A stretch of 64,000 nucleotides of DNA from the NCBI GenBank assembly GCA_023392125.1, contig JAEVZS010000026.1:1-64000 (forward strand). Reading direction: 5' to 3'. The position numbers were made by a program, and so were the translations under genes. Below the pieces are notes generated by a model that saw nothing but the letters and a program-made list of their open reading frames with translations, was not told where the DNA came from and ran no database searches. This stretch comes from Bacteroidota bacterium. GTDB taxonomy: Bacteria > Bacteroidota > Bacteroidia > Cytophagales > Cytophagaceae. Shown here piece by piece: positions 7,603-16,107 of this stretch (its first letter is position 1; every line of letters starts with the position of its first letter).

Positions 7603-8127
7603 ATGAGGCAAATAATCTCACTCATAATTTTTCTTATACTGGCTTCAACTACCTTTATTTCATATAGTCAGCCGGCAGATAGTCTACAGGAAACAACCTC
7701 ATTTACCGACAGTGCTCAAACGGAAAGTTATCATGAAGATGATATTGCACCGGGACTTGCAATATTCGCTTTATTCGGAATTGGGTTTATGCTCATTTGC
7801 ATCGGGGCCGGAATCGTTCTGACTATTATCGGGCTTTTACTATTAGCTGGATTCATTGGAGCAGGAATAGTATCAGCATCAATTCTGGTGGGGCTTTATA
7901 ACAAATCTTTTGAAAAAGGCTTCAGGACTTTTTTAGTTTCAGCAACTACAGTTGGTGGATTTTTTGTTGGCGGAACAGGATTTTGGCTACTTAACAAAAT
8001 AACCCACTGGTTTACAACAACAAATTCTCTGCTAATTGGCTCAGTCGGAGGGCTTATGACCGGGCTTCTGCTTGGTATTATGTTGTCATACGTGATAAAA
8101 AAACTGACGGCTTTTTTGATCAACTAA
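7603..8127 (+). CDS. Secreted or membrane-anchored hydrophobic protein of unknown function
   Basis: The 174-residue protein starts with a signal peptide (MRQIISLIIFLILASTTFIS), followed by an acidic and polar stretch (residues about 24-48). Four glycine-rich membrane spans follow (about 50-75, 78-100, 115-138 and 148-172), including FVGGTGFWLL and GGLMTGLLLGIML. The Gly-zipper character suggests a helical bundle in the inner membrane. I do not recognise the family. A strong terminator follows 14 bp after the stop, so it is a single-gene or last-gene unit. Confidence 0.6.
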   Translation: MRQIISLIIFLILASTTFISYSQPADSLQETTSFTDSAQTESYHEDDIAPGLAIFALFGIGFMLICIGAGIVLTIIGLLLLAGFIGAGIVSASILVGLYNKSFEKGFRTFLVSATTVGGFFVGGTGFWLLNKITHWFTTTNSLLIGSVGGLMTGLLLGIMLSYVIKKLTAFLIN

Positions 8128-8140
8128 AAACGACTTTACA

Positions 8141-8189
8141 AAACCCACAAGGATTGTTTGACGACAAATAAAACAATCCTTGCGGGTTT
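8141..8189 (+). terminator. Intrinsic terminator-like hairpin
   Basis: The arms are 8141-8159 (AAACCCACAAGGATTGTTT) and 8171-8189, 19 bp with one G-T wobble and an 11-nt loop. The hairpin lies just after the stop at 8127 and is followed by a short T-containing run. Confidence 0.8.
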
Positions 8190-8554
8190 CCTCATACCAG
8201 CCGGTGACGATAGAGAATAGCGGAGCGATTTGCGTCAGAAGAGAGCAGCTGGTCACTTGTCATCTAAACAGTATATCAGGCACAAATTATTTATTATGAT
8301 GCCTGGGATCGATTGGGAATGGTCAACACAACAGCTTTAAAAAACAAAAGGAATATTTGTTTAAAGTGAGTTCTGATCGGAAGGAATATTTAAAATAGGC
8401 AACAGAAATTTCTGCCGCTGTTAATCCTTGCATATTTGTGATTACAAGTTAATATAAAAGGTTTTTTAGAAAAAAAATCATTTCACAATCCTTTAAGTAT
8501 TAACTTTTACTATTTATTTTTAATGAAAGATAAAACATTAGTATCCCAAAAACG
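8190..8554. other. AT-rich leader of the giant adhesin gene
   Basis: There is no open frame of note. The last 150 bp are very AT-rich and include CATATTTG near 8430, one base off the Bacteroidota -7 consensus TAnnTTTG. The promoter of the adhesin gene is expected here; its exact position is inferred. Confidence 0.45.
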
Positions 8555-11500
8555 ATGAACCGATACCTGCAAAATACCTTATTTATACTCCCTTTATTAT
8601 TTTTTACATTCTTTGTAAACGCCCAGCGTATAACAATAACAGCGCCTAATGGTGGCGAGAAGCTTTATCTCGGTCAAATGAGCATACCGGAAGCAAGGTG
8701 GACAAGCACCGGCGGTATTACTTATGTTAAGCTGGAAATCTCTTATGATGGCGGCAGTTCCTGGAAATTGATAGCTACAGATGTGCCCAATAACGGAATT
8801 GCCAGGTGGTATTTTCCTCCGGATGTATCTGCCAGCTGTCTTTTCAGAATCAGTGATGTAAAAGACCCGTCAGTATCTGATATAAGCAATAGCACATTTT
8901 CAATCGCTCCTTCATCAATTACCATAAAAGAACCCATTGCGGGAGCAAAATACACCAGCTGTCAGGCTTCTTCTTTTGATGACAGGATGTTTATACGCTG
9001 GGTAAACAACGGAGCATTTAATCACGTCGGCATTTATTTTTCATCCGACAGTGGCTCTACCTGGAGCCTTATAACTCATGACCGGTATAATTATCCGGAT
9101 AGTACACCAGACAATTACTATCAGATAAGTATTCCCAGAGTTCGCAGTAACAAGTGCCTGATTAAGGTTGCAGAGAACAGGAGAATCGATAGTTATGATT
9201 ATTATTCCGGGCAAAGCATGTATGCATTAAGCGGTGTTTTTTCCATTGACAATGCCAACCCGGATTCTATTCGCATAGTAAGCCCGACACCTGGTCAGGT
9301 TTTAAAAACGGGAGACACCCACACAATTAAGGTGGCCCGATATGGCGGGGCTCCTAAAAAGCTGAAGGCTCATATTTCTTCCGATGGTGCCAGATGGGAA
9401 GATCTTGCACTAACTAACGGCTTCTTAAACTATCGGGGCAGCGCTTTTTACAATGATTCCATAATCTGGAAGATACCGGATGTTGTCTCGGATAACTATT
9501 ACATTAAGGTTATGGATGAGACAGGCTGTGTAGAAGCCCTATCAGAAGGGCCATTTTCTGTAAGTCCGGTACCACGCATAATTTCTGTCACCCCTGCTTC
9601 TTCCGGCTATACCTATTATGCTTCCAATCCAACATACGTCAGTTGGTCAACAGCTCATATGGAGTCCAAGCTGGTGGATCTGGCATTTTCTCCTGACTCA
9701 GGGGTTACCTGGACCACTATTGCCAACCGGGTTGTTAATAACGGATCATATCAATGGTTCCCTCCTTATATCAACTCCGACAAATGTCTTTACAGAGTAA
9801 CCGACCATTTTAATCCTTTCATTACCAATACCAGCGGCGCACCATTTACTATCGCTTTACCTGCTGTAAATATTATCAGTCCGAAAGCAAATGATGTATA
9901 TACCTTTGGCTCTTACGCTTTTGTCACCTTCACTAAAAATAATTTCGGTTCTACCCTTAATCTCCTCTTATCTACCGATGGAGGCTATACCTGGCAAGAG
10001 CTGGGAAGAAATATTACTTCTACAACTGCAGGCTATACCTGGACAGTACCCTCAATTGCTTCTGATAACTGTATTCTGAAGTATGAGGATAACAGAAATC
10101 CCGCCTTTGCTGCCTATAGCGGTGTTTTTTCTATTGTTCAGCCGCATCTGACTGTTGTAGAGCCAAACGGCGGAAGGTCTTACGAAATTTGCACAAACGA
10201 CACCATCCGATGGACTTCTAATGGTACCACTACAGTTGATTTGTCTTATTCAAGTGACGGCGGCCTCTCCTGGGTTTCAATTGCCACAGGTCGCAATACT
10301 GTAAAAGGACTTAATAAGTACGGATGGAAATATCCCTGCATAATTTCTGATAAGTTTCTGGTAAAAATAACTGACAGAGGCAGCTTCAACAGTGATGAAA
10401 GCAATGCTCCTTTCTCAACCTTTCAGGGGGAAAATGGCTTAAAACTGACCTATCCCACGGGCGGGGAAAGAATGGAAACCGGAAGCGTCCAGAATATCAC
10501 CTGGGACCGCATGGGATATATCACCTACGTAACTATTCAATATTCTACAAATGGCGGGGTCTCCTGGAGCAATATTGTCTATTCTACCCTGAATGAAGGT
10601 GAATATAAATGGACAGTACCATCTACAATTTCTGAGAACTGGCTACTAAGAGTTACAGACCAGCAGGGACAGTGCCTTTATGACCAGACCAAAACCACTT
10701 TTGCCACCTATCAACGCCCTTACATCACGGTAACCAGTCCTAATGGAGGAGAGTTGTGGAATACAGGTGTTACCAAAACCATAACCTGGACGAGCGGCTA
10801 CACCTCAGGAAACTTCAATATGGACTATTCCCTGGACGGAGGTTTTACCTGGATTAATATAGCGGCAAATCAAAAAACAACTTCTTATTCATGGCTTACG
10901 CCACCTACTGTTTCAAATAACTGCCTGGTGCGGGTAAGTGATGCGAGCAATCCTGCCGTTTATGATGTAAGCAATGCTGTATTCAGGCTGGCAATTCCGG
11001 CAATCACGCTGACTGCTCCTGCTCAAGGTGCTTCTGTACCCAAATGCTCCGTATATCCAATAGCCTGGAACAGTAGTGCAGCTTCAACAGCAGTCCGCAT
11101 ACAATATTCAACAAACGATGGAGCCACCTGGATAACAATTAATAATGCAGCAACCAACCGGGAAGGATCTAATACCCTGAACTGGACCGTACCTGAATTA
11201 TCACATGAGCAGGCTTTGTTAAGAATTGTTGATTATTACAACAGTTCCATTGGAGACACTAATGCTATAAGTTTCATTGAAGGGCAGCCTGGTATTACTG
11301 TTACCAGTCCTTTGAGAGGAGAGCTATTGACTTCCGGAACACAAAAATTAATTACCTGGACTTCGGTACAGCCATTTTCATACGCCGGTATACACTACTC
11401 TACCGACGGAGGGCTTTCATGGAGCGCTATTTCTGCCTATACTTCCAATACCGGCTCCTATAGCTGGACAGTACCGGATATAGAATCTGATAAATATCTT

Positions 11501-14500
11501 GTGAAAGTATATGATTACAATGCACAATGCAATGTAAGTCAGAGCGATACTTTCAGAGTAAAGGTAGATCCTAAAATAACCATTACCACCCCTAATGGAG
11601 GGGATAATTGGTACGCTGGCACAAAACAGGTAATTTACTGGAAATCAGCAGGAATTTCTGATGCAATTTACGATCTGGATTATTCTACTGACGGCGGTCA
11701 GACCTGGAAACCGATTGCGGCAGCTGTAAAAAACACCCTCAGCTATATCTGGACCATCCCCAATGAACCTTCGTCTAACAGCCTGATACGGGTTAGCCAG
11801 AATGGAAATCCATCGGTTTTTGATATCCCGGACAGATCATTCAATATTAAACCTTCCGGAATTAACCTTATTGCTCCTGAAGGCCCGGGAAACCTTTCCG
11901 GTTGTGGAGCTGTAGCCATTCAATGGAATAATGCAGGTGCAACCTCTTATGTGAATCTGCACTATTCTTTAAACAACGGAAACAACTGGATATTGATAAA
12001 AAACAGTGTGTTGAGCAGTACCGGGATGAACAGCTATACCTGGGTTACACCGGATACTAATGCCACAAGTGTCCTGGTAAAAATTGCCGATTATTCTTAT
12101 CCCGCCTTTGCAGATACCACAAACATACCGTTTTCCTTAACCAAAAATACAGACCGAAGCCTGGTAATTAACAAGCCCGGAAGCTCTGATACTCTAAAAA
12201 GCGGAGAAAGAACAACCATAAGCTGGACAAGTACCGGTACTATAAACAAAATTAATCTGGCATATTCTGATAATGGAACCAGCTGGACAAATTTCGGAGT
12301 AAATGTAAATAATACAGGCTCCACAGACTGGCTGGTTCCAACCTCATTATCCGGAAATTATTATATAAGGATAAGCGACGAATACGGCTGTGTAAGCTCA
12401 ACAACAGATGATCCGGTTATAGCAAAGCAGGTTCCCCAAATTACCATTACCAATATTACGGCAGCCACACGGTTTAAGGCAGGAACTACCCAGAATGTTG
12501 CCTGGACTTCCCGGTTCATAACTTCAGGTTTTGTGGTAATAGAATCATCCCTGGATTCAGGAAAAACATGGGGTATTGTGTCTTCCAAACAGGCAAACAA
12601 TGGCAGTTACTCATGGCAGGTGCCATATACTGATTCGTATAACTGTTTTATCCGGATAAGTGACTTTGCAGATGCTAACGTTTTTGATATAAACAGCAAA
12701 CCCTTTACTGTCTATATTCCCAAATACAAAATTCTTTCACCCAATGGAGGGGAAAAACTGGAAGGCTGTTCTGAATTCCGGATATTGTCTACAGGCCCTG
12801 CCGCACCCAAAATAGTTTACTCCACAGACAACGGCAAAACCTGGTCCAGAATTATGACGTTGGGTTCTCCCGATACAGAAAATCATGTCGGCTATGTTAC
12901 ACGCTGGAACATTCCTGCAGTAAATTCAGACAGTTGTCTGATTAAAGCTTTCGATAGTGCTGACACCAGCTTCTATGATATAAGTGACAAGCCATTCACT
13001 ATTGTTTCTGATGGTCCTGTATATTATCAGGTAACCCGGCCAGGTACGGGAGATACTCTGATGGGTGCCACTGAAGAAAAAGTTGTCTTTGGCACCAATG
13101 TGCCATTCAGGTATTATGATTATTATTACTCTGCTGATAATGGACACAACTGGACATTATTTTACAGTGAATATAAGGATTACGGCCTTTATGAAAAGTA
13201 TATTGACTGGATGGTACCCGATGTTGCATCAGATAACTATATAATTGCTGTGACAGAAAGCAACAACCAGTGCATGACTACACAAAGCAGTCCTTTTGCG
13301 GTAAGAACGGGGCCCCGGCTAAAAATAACAGTTCCTGCCGCAGGGGCAATCTGGTTTACTCAGTCTGCTAACTACATAAACTGGGAAAGCTATAGAATTA
13401 CTTCTGCCTTTGTCAGCCTGAAGTATTCTTTGGATGGCGGGATGAGCTGGATCACAATTAATGAAAAAGCAGCAAATACCGGTTACTACCAGTGGAATCT
13501 CCCCGATCAGGATTCTGAAAACTGTATCCTGCAAGTCAGTGAATTTGAAAACCCGGCTGTTTTTGCTGAACAAAAGATTGTCATTAAGCGTCCTTTCTAT
13601 CTGACCTCACCTATTGGCGGAGAAATATATTCCAACTGTTCCTTTATAAATATACGATGGAGAAAGCCCGGGCCTTCCACTAGTCTGGATCTGGATTATT
13701 CATTGGACAATGGCCAGACATGGCAGTCCATTGTTAAGAATTATCAAAATATTTCCTACCAGGGAGTAACCGATGAATATAACTACTATTGGAAAGTGCC
13801 TTCTGTTTTTTCAAATCAGTGTCTGATAAAAGTCAGTCAGAGTTTGAACCCACTTGGGTACGATATCAGCAGGCAAACATTTTCAATTGTACCAAATCCT
13901 GACCTCAGCCTTTCCGTCTTAAACCCGACAGGTGGTGAAAGATTCACAGCCGGAGAGAGAACCAATATCAACTGGACTACAACAGGACGGGTGAATTTCG
14001 TCAATTTGTATTACTCGTCAAACGGTGGGAATAATTGGACAATTATAGGAGATACGACCAACACTTTCAATTATCCATGGAGTATTCCGGATCAGACATC
14101 TTCCAGTTTCCAGGTTAAAATAGAAGATAAAGAGAATACCTGTGTGAGCGGGGTTAACAACACACCATTTGTTGTTTCATCTTTTAAAGTCTGGCCGGGT
14201 GATACCGATGAGAATGGAATTGTAAATATCTATGATTTCTTACCGATTGGTTTATATTATGGAAGCACAGGAACAGCCCGGACTAATGCAAGCTTAGAGT
14301 GGAGCTCCCAGCAGTCTGCCCCATGGAACCAGAATCAGCGCAACGGACAGGATATCATGGCAATTGATTGCAATGGGGATGGAGTTATCAATGCAGTGGA
14401 CACCAGCGCAATTTCTGCTAATTATGGCCTGACCATATCATCTGATTTGTCTGTAACAACAGGCAGGGCCCCAGGTAGCAACCCGACGGATCCTCTGCTA

Positions 14501-15184
14501 TACTTTGAACTGGCAGAAAGGAGTAGTTCCGATGATACTGTTCACGTTCAACTGATGGCAGGTGAGCCAGATTCTCCTGTTGCTGATCTTTATGGTTTAG
14601 CTTTTGTGATAGACTACAATCAGGAAGCAATTCAGGAGGGCTCGGTTAGCTTGCAATGGTCCGGAAACTGGCTGGCTCCTGCCGGGCCATCGTCTTTGAC
14701 ATTTTATAAAAACCCGGAATTATCCGGACGAGTTGAAGGCGTCGTTTCTAAAACAAATCATACACCCCAGAGCGGATATGGAAAAATAGCTGACTTAAAA
14801 ATGGCTATTAACAAAAATGATCCTTCGCCATGGCTTATGCTTTCGGTTTCGGAATATATGGCCATAAACCATTCCGGTGAAATTATTAATTTATCTGCCG
14901 AACCATTATTAATTGATCAGGTGGTTACTTCTGCGGGAAGAGGAGCTGATAATCAGAACTTTTCTGTATATCCCAACCCAAGCAATGGAGTTTTTAATGT
15001 AAGAACCGATACCCGGAAACAGGCAACAGTATCCGTAATTAATGTGCTGGGAGAAGAAGTTTATAAAACTCAGTTAAACAACCATAAGCATATTATAAAC
15101 TTAAAAGATGCTGCCAAAGGGTTATATTTTATCCAAATAAAAACCGATAAAAATACGCTTACAAAAAGTGTGATTTTGTACTAA
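8555..15184 (+). CDS. Giant multi-repeat cell-surface adhesin with dockerin-like and cohesin-like segments and T9SS type A tail
   Basis: The protein has 2209 residues. A signal peptide (residues 1-23, ending VNAQ) is followed by 19 tandem Ig-like repeats of about 90-115 residues (about 25-1878). Typical pieces are ITVTSPNGGELWNTG, ITWTS, YSxDGGxTW, YxWTVP and CLVRVSD. These match the Ser-Thr-rich GPI-anchored/KRE9-KNH1-like domain (PF10342) common in secreted Bacteroidota proteins. Residues about 1880-1965 are dockerin-like, with two calcium loops (DTDENGIVNIYDF and DCNGDGVINAVD). Residues about 1966-2125 resemble the cohesin beta-sandwich (LYGLAFVIDYNQEAIQ, YGKIADLKM). The end (FSVYPNPSNGVFNV ... 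GLYFIQIKTDKNTLTKSVIL) is a type A T9SS sorting domain, so the protein crosses the outer membrane by the Por/T9SS route and is tethered or released at the surface. Adhesion is inferred; there is no catalytic domain. Confidence 0.9.
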   Translation: MNRYLQNTLFILPLLFFTFFVNAQRITITAPNGGEKLYLGQMSIPEARWTSTGGITYVKLEISYDGGSSWKLIATDVPNNGIARWYFPPDVSASCLFRISDVKDPSVSDISNSTFSIAPSSITIKEPIAGAKYTSCQASSFDDRMFIRWVNNGAFNHVGIYFSSDSGSTWSLITHDRYNYPDSTPDNYYQISIPRVRSNKCLIKVAENRRIDSYDYYSGQSMYALSGVFSIDNANPDSIRIVSPTPGQVLKTGDTHTIKVARYGGAPKKLKAHISSDGARWEDLALTNGFLNYRGSAFYNDSIIWKIPDVVSDNYYIKVMDETGCVEALSEGPFSVSPVPRIISVTPASSGYTYYASNPTYVSWSTAHMESKLVDLAFSPDSGVTWTTIANRVVNNGSYQWFPPYINSDKCLYRVTDHFNPFITNTSGAPFTIALPAVNIISPKANDVYTFGSYAFVTFTKNNFGSTLNLLLSTDGGYTWQELGRNITSTTAGYTWTVPSIASDNCILKYEDNRNPAFAAYSGVFSIVQPHLTVVEPNGGRSYEICTNDTIRWTSNGTTTVDLSYSSDGGLSWVSIATGRNTVKGLNKYGWKYPCIISDKFLVKITDRGSFNSDESNAPFSTFQGENGLKLTYPTGGERMETGSVQNITWDRMGYITYVTIQYSTNGGVSWSNIVYSTLNEGEYKWTVPSTISENWLLRVTDQQGQCLYDQTKTTFATYQRPYITVTSPNGGELWNTGVTKTITWTSGYTSGNFNMDYSLDGGFTWINIAANQKTTSYSWLTPPTVSNNCLVRVSDASNPAVYDVSNAVFRLAIPAITLTAPAQGASVPKCSVYPIAWNSSAASTAVRIQYSTNDGATWITINNAATNREGSNTLNWTVPELSHEQALLRIVDYYNSSIGDTNAISFIEGQPGITVTSPLRGELLTSGTQKLITWTSVQPFSYAGIHYSTDGGLSWSAISAYTSNTGSYSWTVPDIESDKYLVKVYDYNAQCNVSQSDTFRVKVDPKITITTPNGGDNWYAGTKQVIYWKSAGISDAIYDLDYSTDGGQTWKPIAAAVKNTLSYIWTIPNEPSSNSLIRVSQNGNPSVFDIPDRSFNIKPSGINLIAPEGPGNLSGCGAVAIQWNNAGATSYVNLHYSLNNGNNWILIKNSVLSSTGMNSYTWVTPDTNATSVLVKIADYSYPAFADTTNIPFSLTKNTDRSLVINKPGSSDTLKSGERTTISWTSTGTINKINLAYSDNGTSWTNFGVNVNNTGSTDWLVPTSLSGNYYIRISDEYGCVSSTTDDPVIAKQVPQITITNITAATRFKAGTTQNVAWTSRFITSGFVVIESSLDSGKTWGIVSSKQANNGSYSWQVPYTDSYNCFIRISDFADANVFDINSKPFTVYIPKYKILSPNGGEKLEGCSEFRILSTGPAAPKIVYSTDNGKTWSRIMTLGSPDTENHVGYVTRWNIPAVNSDSCLIKAFDSADTSFYDISDKPFTIVSDGPVYYQVTRPGTGDTLMGATEEKVVFGTNVPFRYYDYYYSADNGHNWTLFYSEYKDYGLYEKYIDWMVPDVASDNYIIAVTESNNQCMTTQSSPFAVRTGPRLKITVPAAGAIWFTQSANYINWESYRITSAFVSLKYSLDGGMSWITINEKAANTGYYQWNLPDQDSENCILQVSEFENPAVFAEQKIVIKRPFYLTSPIGGEIYSNCSFINIRWRKPGPSTSLDLDYSLDNGQTWQSIVKNYQNISYQGVTDEYNYYWKVPSVFSNQCLIKVSQSLNPLGYDISRQTFSIVPNPDLSLSVLNPTGGERFTAGERTNINWTTTGRVNFVNLYYSSNGGNNWTIIGDTTNTFNYPWSIPDQTSSSFQVKIEDKENTCVSGVNNTPFVVSSFKVWPGDTDENGIVNIYDFLPIGLYYGSTGTARTNASLEWSSQQSAPWNQNQRNGQDIMAIDCNGDGVINAVDTSAISANYGLTISSDLSVTTGRAPGSNPTDPLLYFELAERSSSDDTVHVQLMAGEPDSPVADLYGLAFVIDYNQEAIQEGSVSLQWSGNWLAPAGPSSLTFYKNPELSGRVEGVVSKTNHTPQSGYGKIADLKMAINKNDPSPWLMLSVSEYMAINHSGEIINLSAEPLLIDQVVTSAGRGADNQNFSVYPNPSNGVFNVRTDTRKQATVSVINVLGEEVYKTQLNNHKHIINLKDAAKGLYFIQIKTDKNTLTKSVILY
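8627..14189 (+). repeat. Nineteen tandem Ig-like domain repeats with a higher-order A-B-C period
   Basis: The repeats begin near 8627, 8918, 9265, 9574, 9862, 10147, 10438, 10724, 11002, 11293, 11576, 11861, 12157, 12439, 12723, 13018, 13318, 13594 and 13903. They sort into three types. A types mostly have a residue pattern like NP(A/S)V(Y/F)D near the end. B types have a Cys about 12 residues in (SCQ, ICT, KCS, GCG, GCS, NCS). C types have a Cys near the end (GCV, QCL, QCN, GCV, QCM, TCV) and no Cys in the penultimate strand. The order is ABC, AA'BC, then ABC four times. Confidence 0.8.
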
Positions 15185-15315
15185 ATCGTTGTTTTTCCCC
15201 CGCGGGTAAAAACAGACGGAATAGCAAAAACCAAGGATATAACTACATTTAGCAATACAACAAGAAGCCATATTTTTTTAATTAGTTATATCATCAATAA
15301 AAAACCGAAATAATA

Positions 15316-15355
15316 AATAAGCCAGTGAATACATTTTGGTATTCACTGGCTTATT
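15316..15355 (+). terminator. Terminator-like perfect hairpin after the giant adhesin
   Basis: A 17-bp perfect stem, arms 15316-15332 and 15339-15355 (AATAAGCCAGTGAATAC and its complement), encloses a 6-nt loop ATTTTG. It lies 132 bp past the stop. No long T tract follows, so it may act as an mRNA 3' stabiliser as well as a terminator. Confidence 0.7.
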
Positions 15356-16107
15356 CCCTTGTTGGGAAACAGATTATGGAAAATCATTCATTCGGTAGAT
15401 TCGGTTTATGTAGAAGTAACTAAGAGAGCTTTTTTCTTTTGATCTGTTAGAATAGTTGGGGATAAAAAGAAATAATACAATTGGATACACAACAGGATTA
15501 AAGATTCGAAATAACACTAAATTGAAGATAATAGCGCGAAATTGTAATGGAGCATTTAGACTGAAGGGTGGATATATCCTGGACTTCGATGCTGATATGC
15601 ATAATTCAGGAATATGGGAATCCGGCTGAAACCCGTTTTGTACTCAAAAGGTTCATTAGCAAAATTTAAGCACCTTGAGATTGAAAATTTAATAAATAAC
15701 TGTCAGTAAGCAATATATTCCAATTATCTGTAAATGAGAACCGGTCTGAGACACATGTAGCACTTGATAAAGTAAAATGTAAATCACAAACAATTTACAC
15801 CATCCGGTTTTTATTTATACCACAACTGACTCAGCATTCATCTACTTAAAAAAAACTCTCTGATCCACAACCAATAAATGTACTTAACCGTATGCTATCC
15901 CTGATACAGGTAAAGAGTATTTTTACTGAATGATAAATCAACTTTTACAGTCAGGCCAGAGAAACTCCGGCTTTTCATAGACAGATCTGCTCTAACTGGT
16001 TCTCCCGATTATATGCACTACTCATATCTGTTGATCTATTCAGGTTTTCAACACCTTAAGCAAACAAATATTCAAAAATTTAAAAAATCATTAGTAATCC
16101 AATCTAT
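15356..16107. other. Long AT-rich spacer with one uncertain short open frame
   Basis: This is the largest non-coding stretch of the window. The only frame of interest is 15456-15629 (plus, TTG start, 57 codons), whose predicted text includes NNTKLKIIARNCNGAFRL and NSGIWESG. That reads like a beta-strand end of a secreted protein, but it has no ATG, no signal peptide and no recognised family. It could be a decayed fragment of a T9SS cargo gene. The rest shows stops in all frames. The promoter of the next gene should lie near its right end. Confidence 0.4.
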
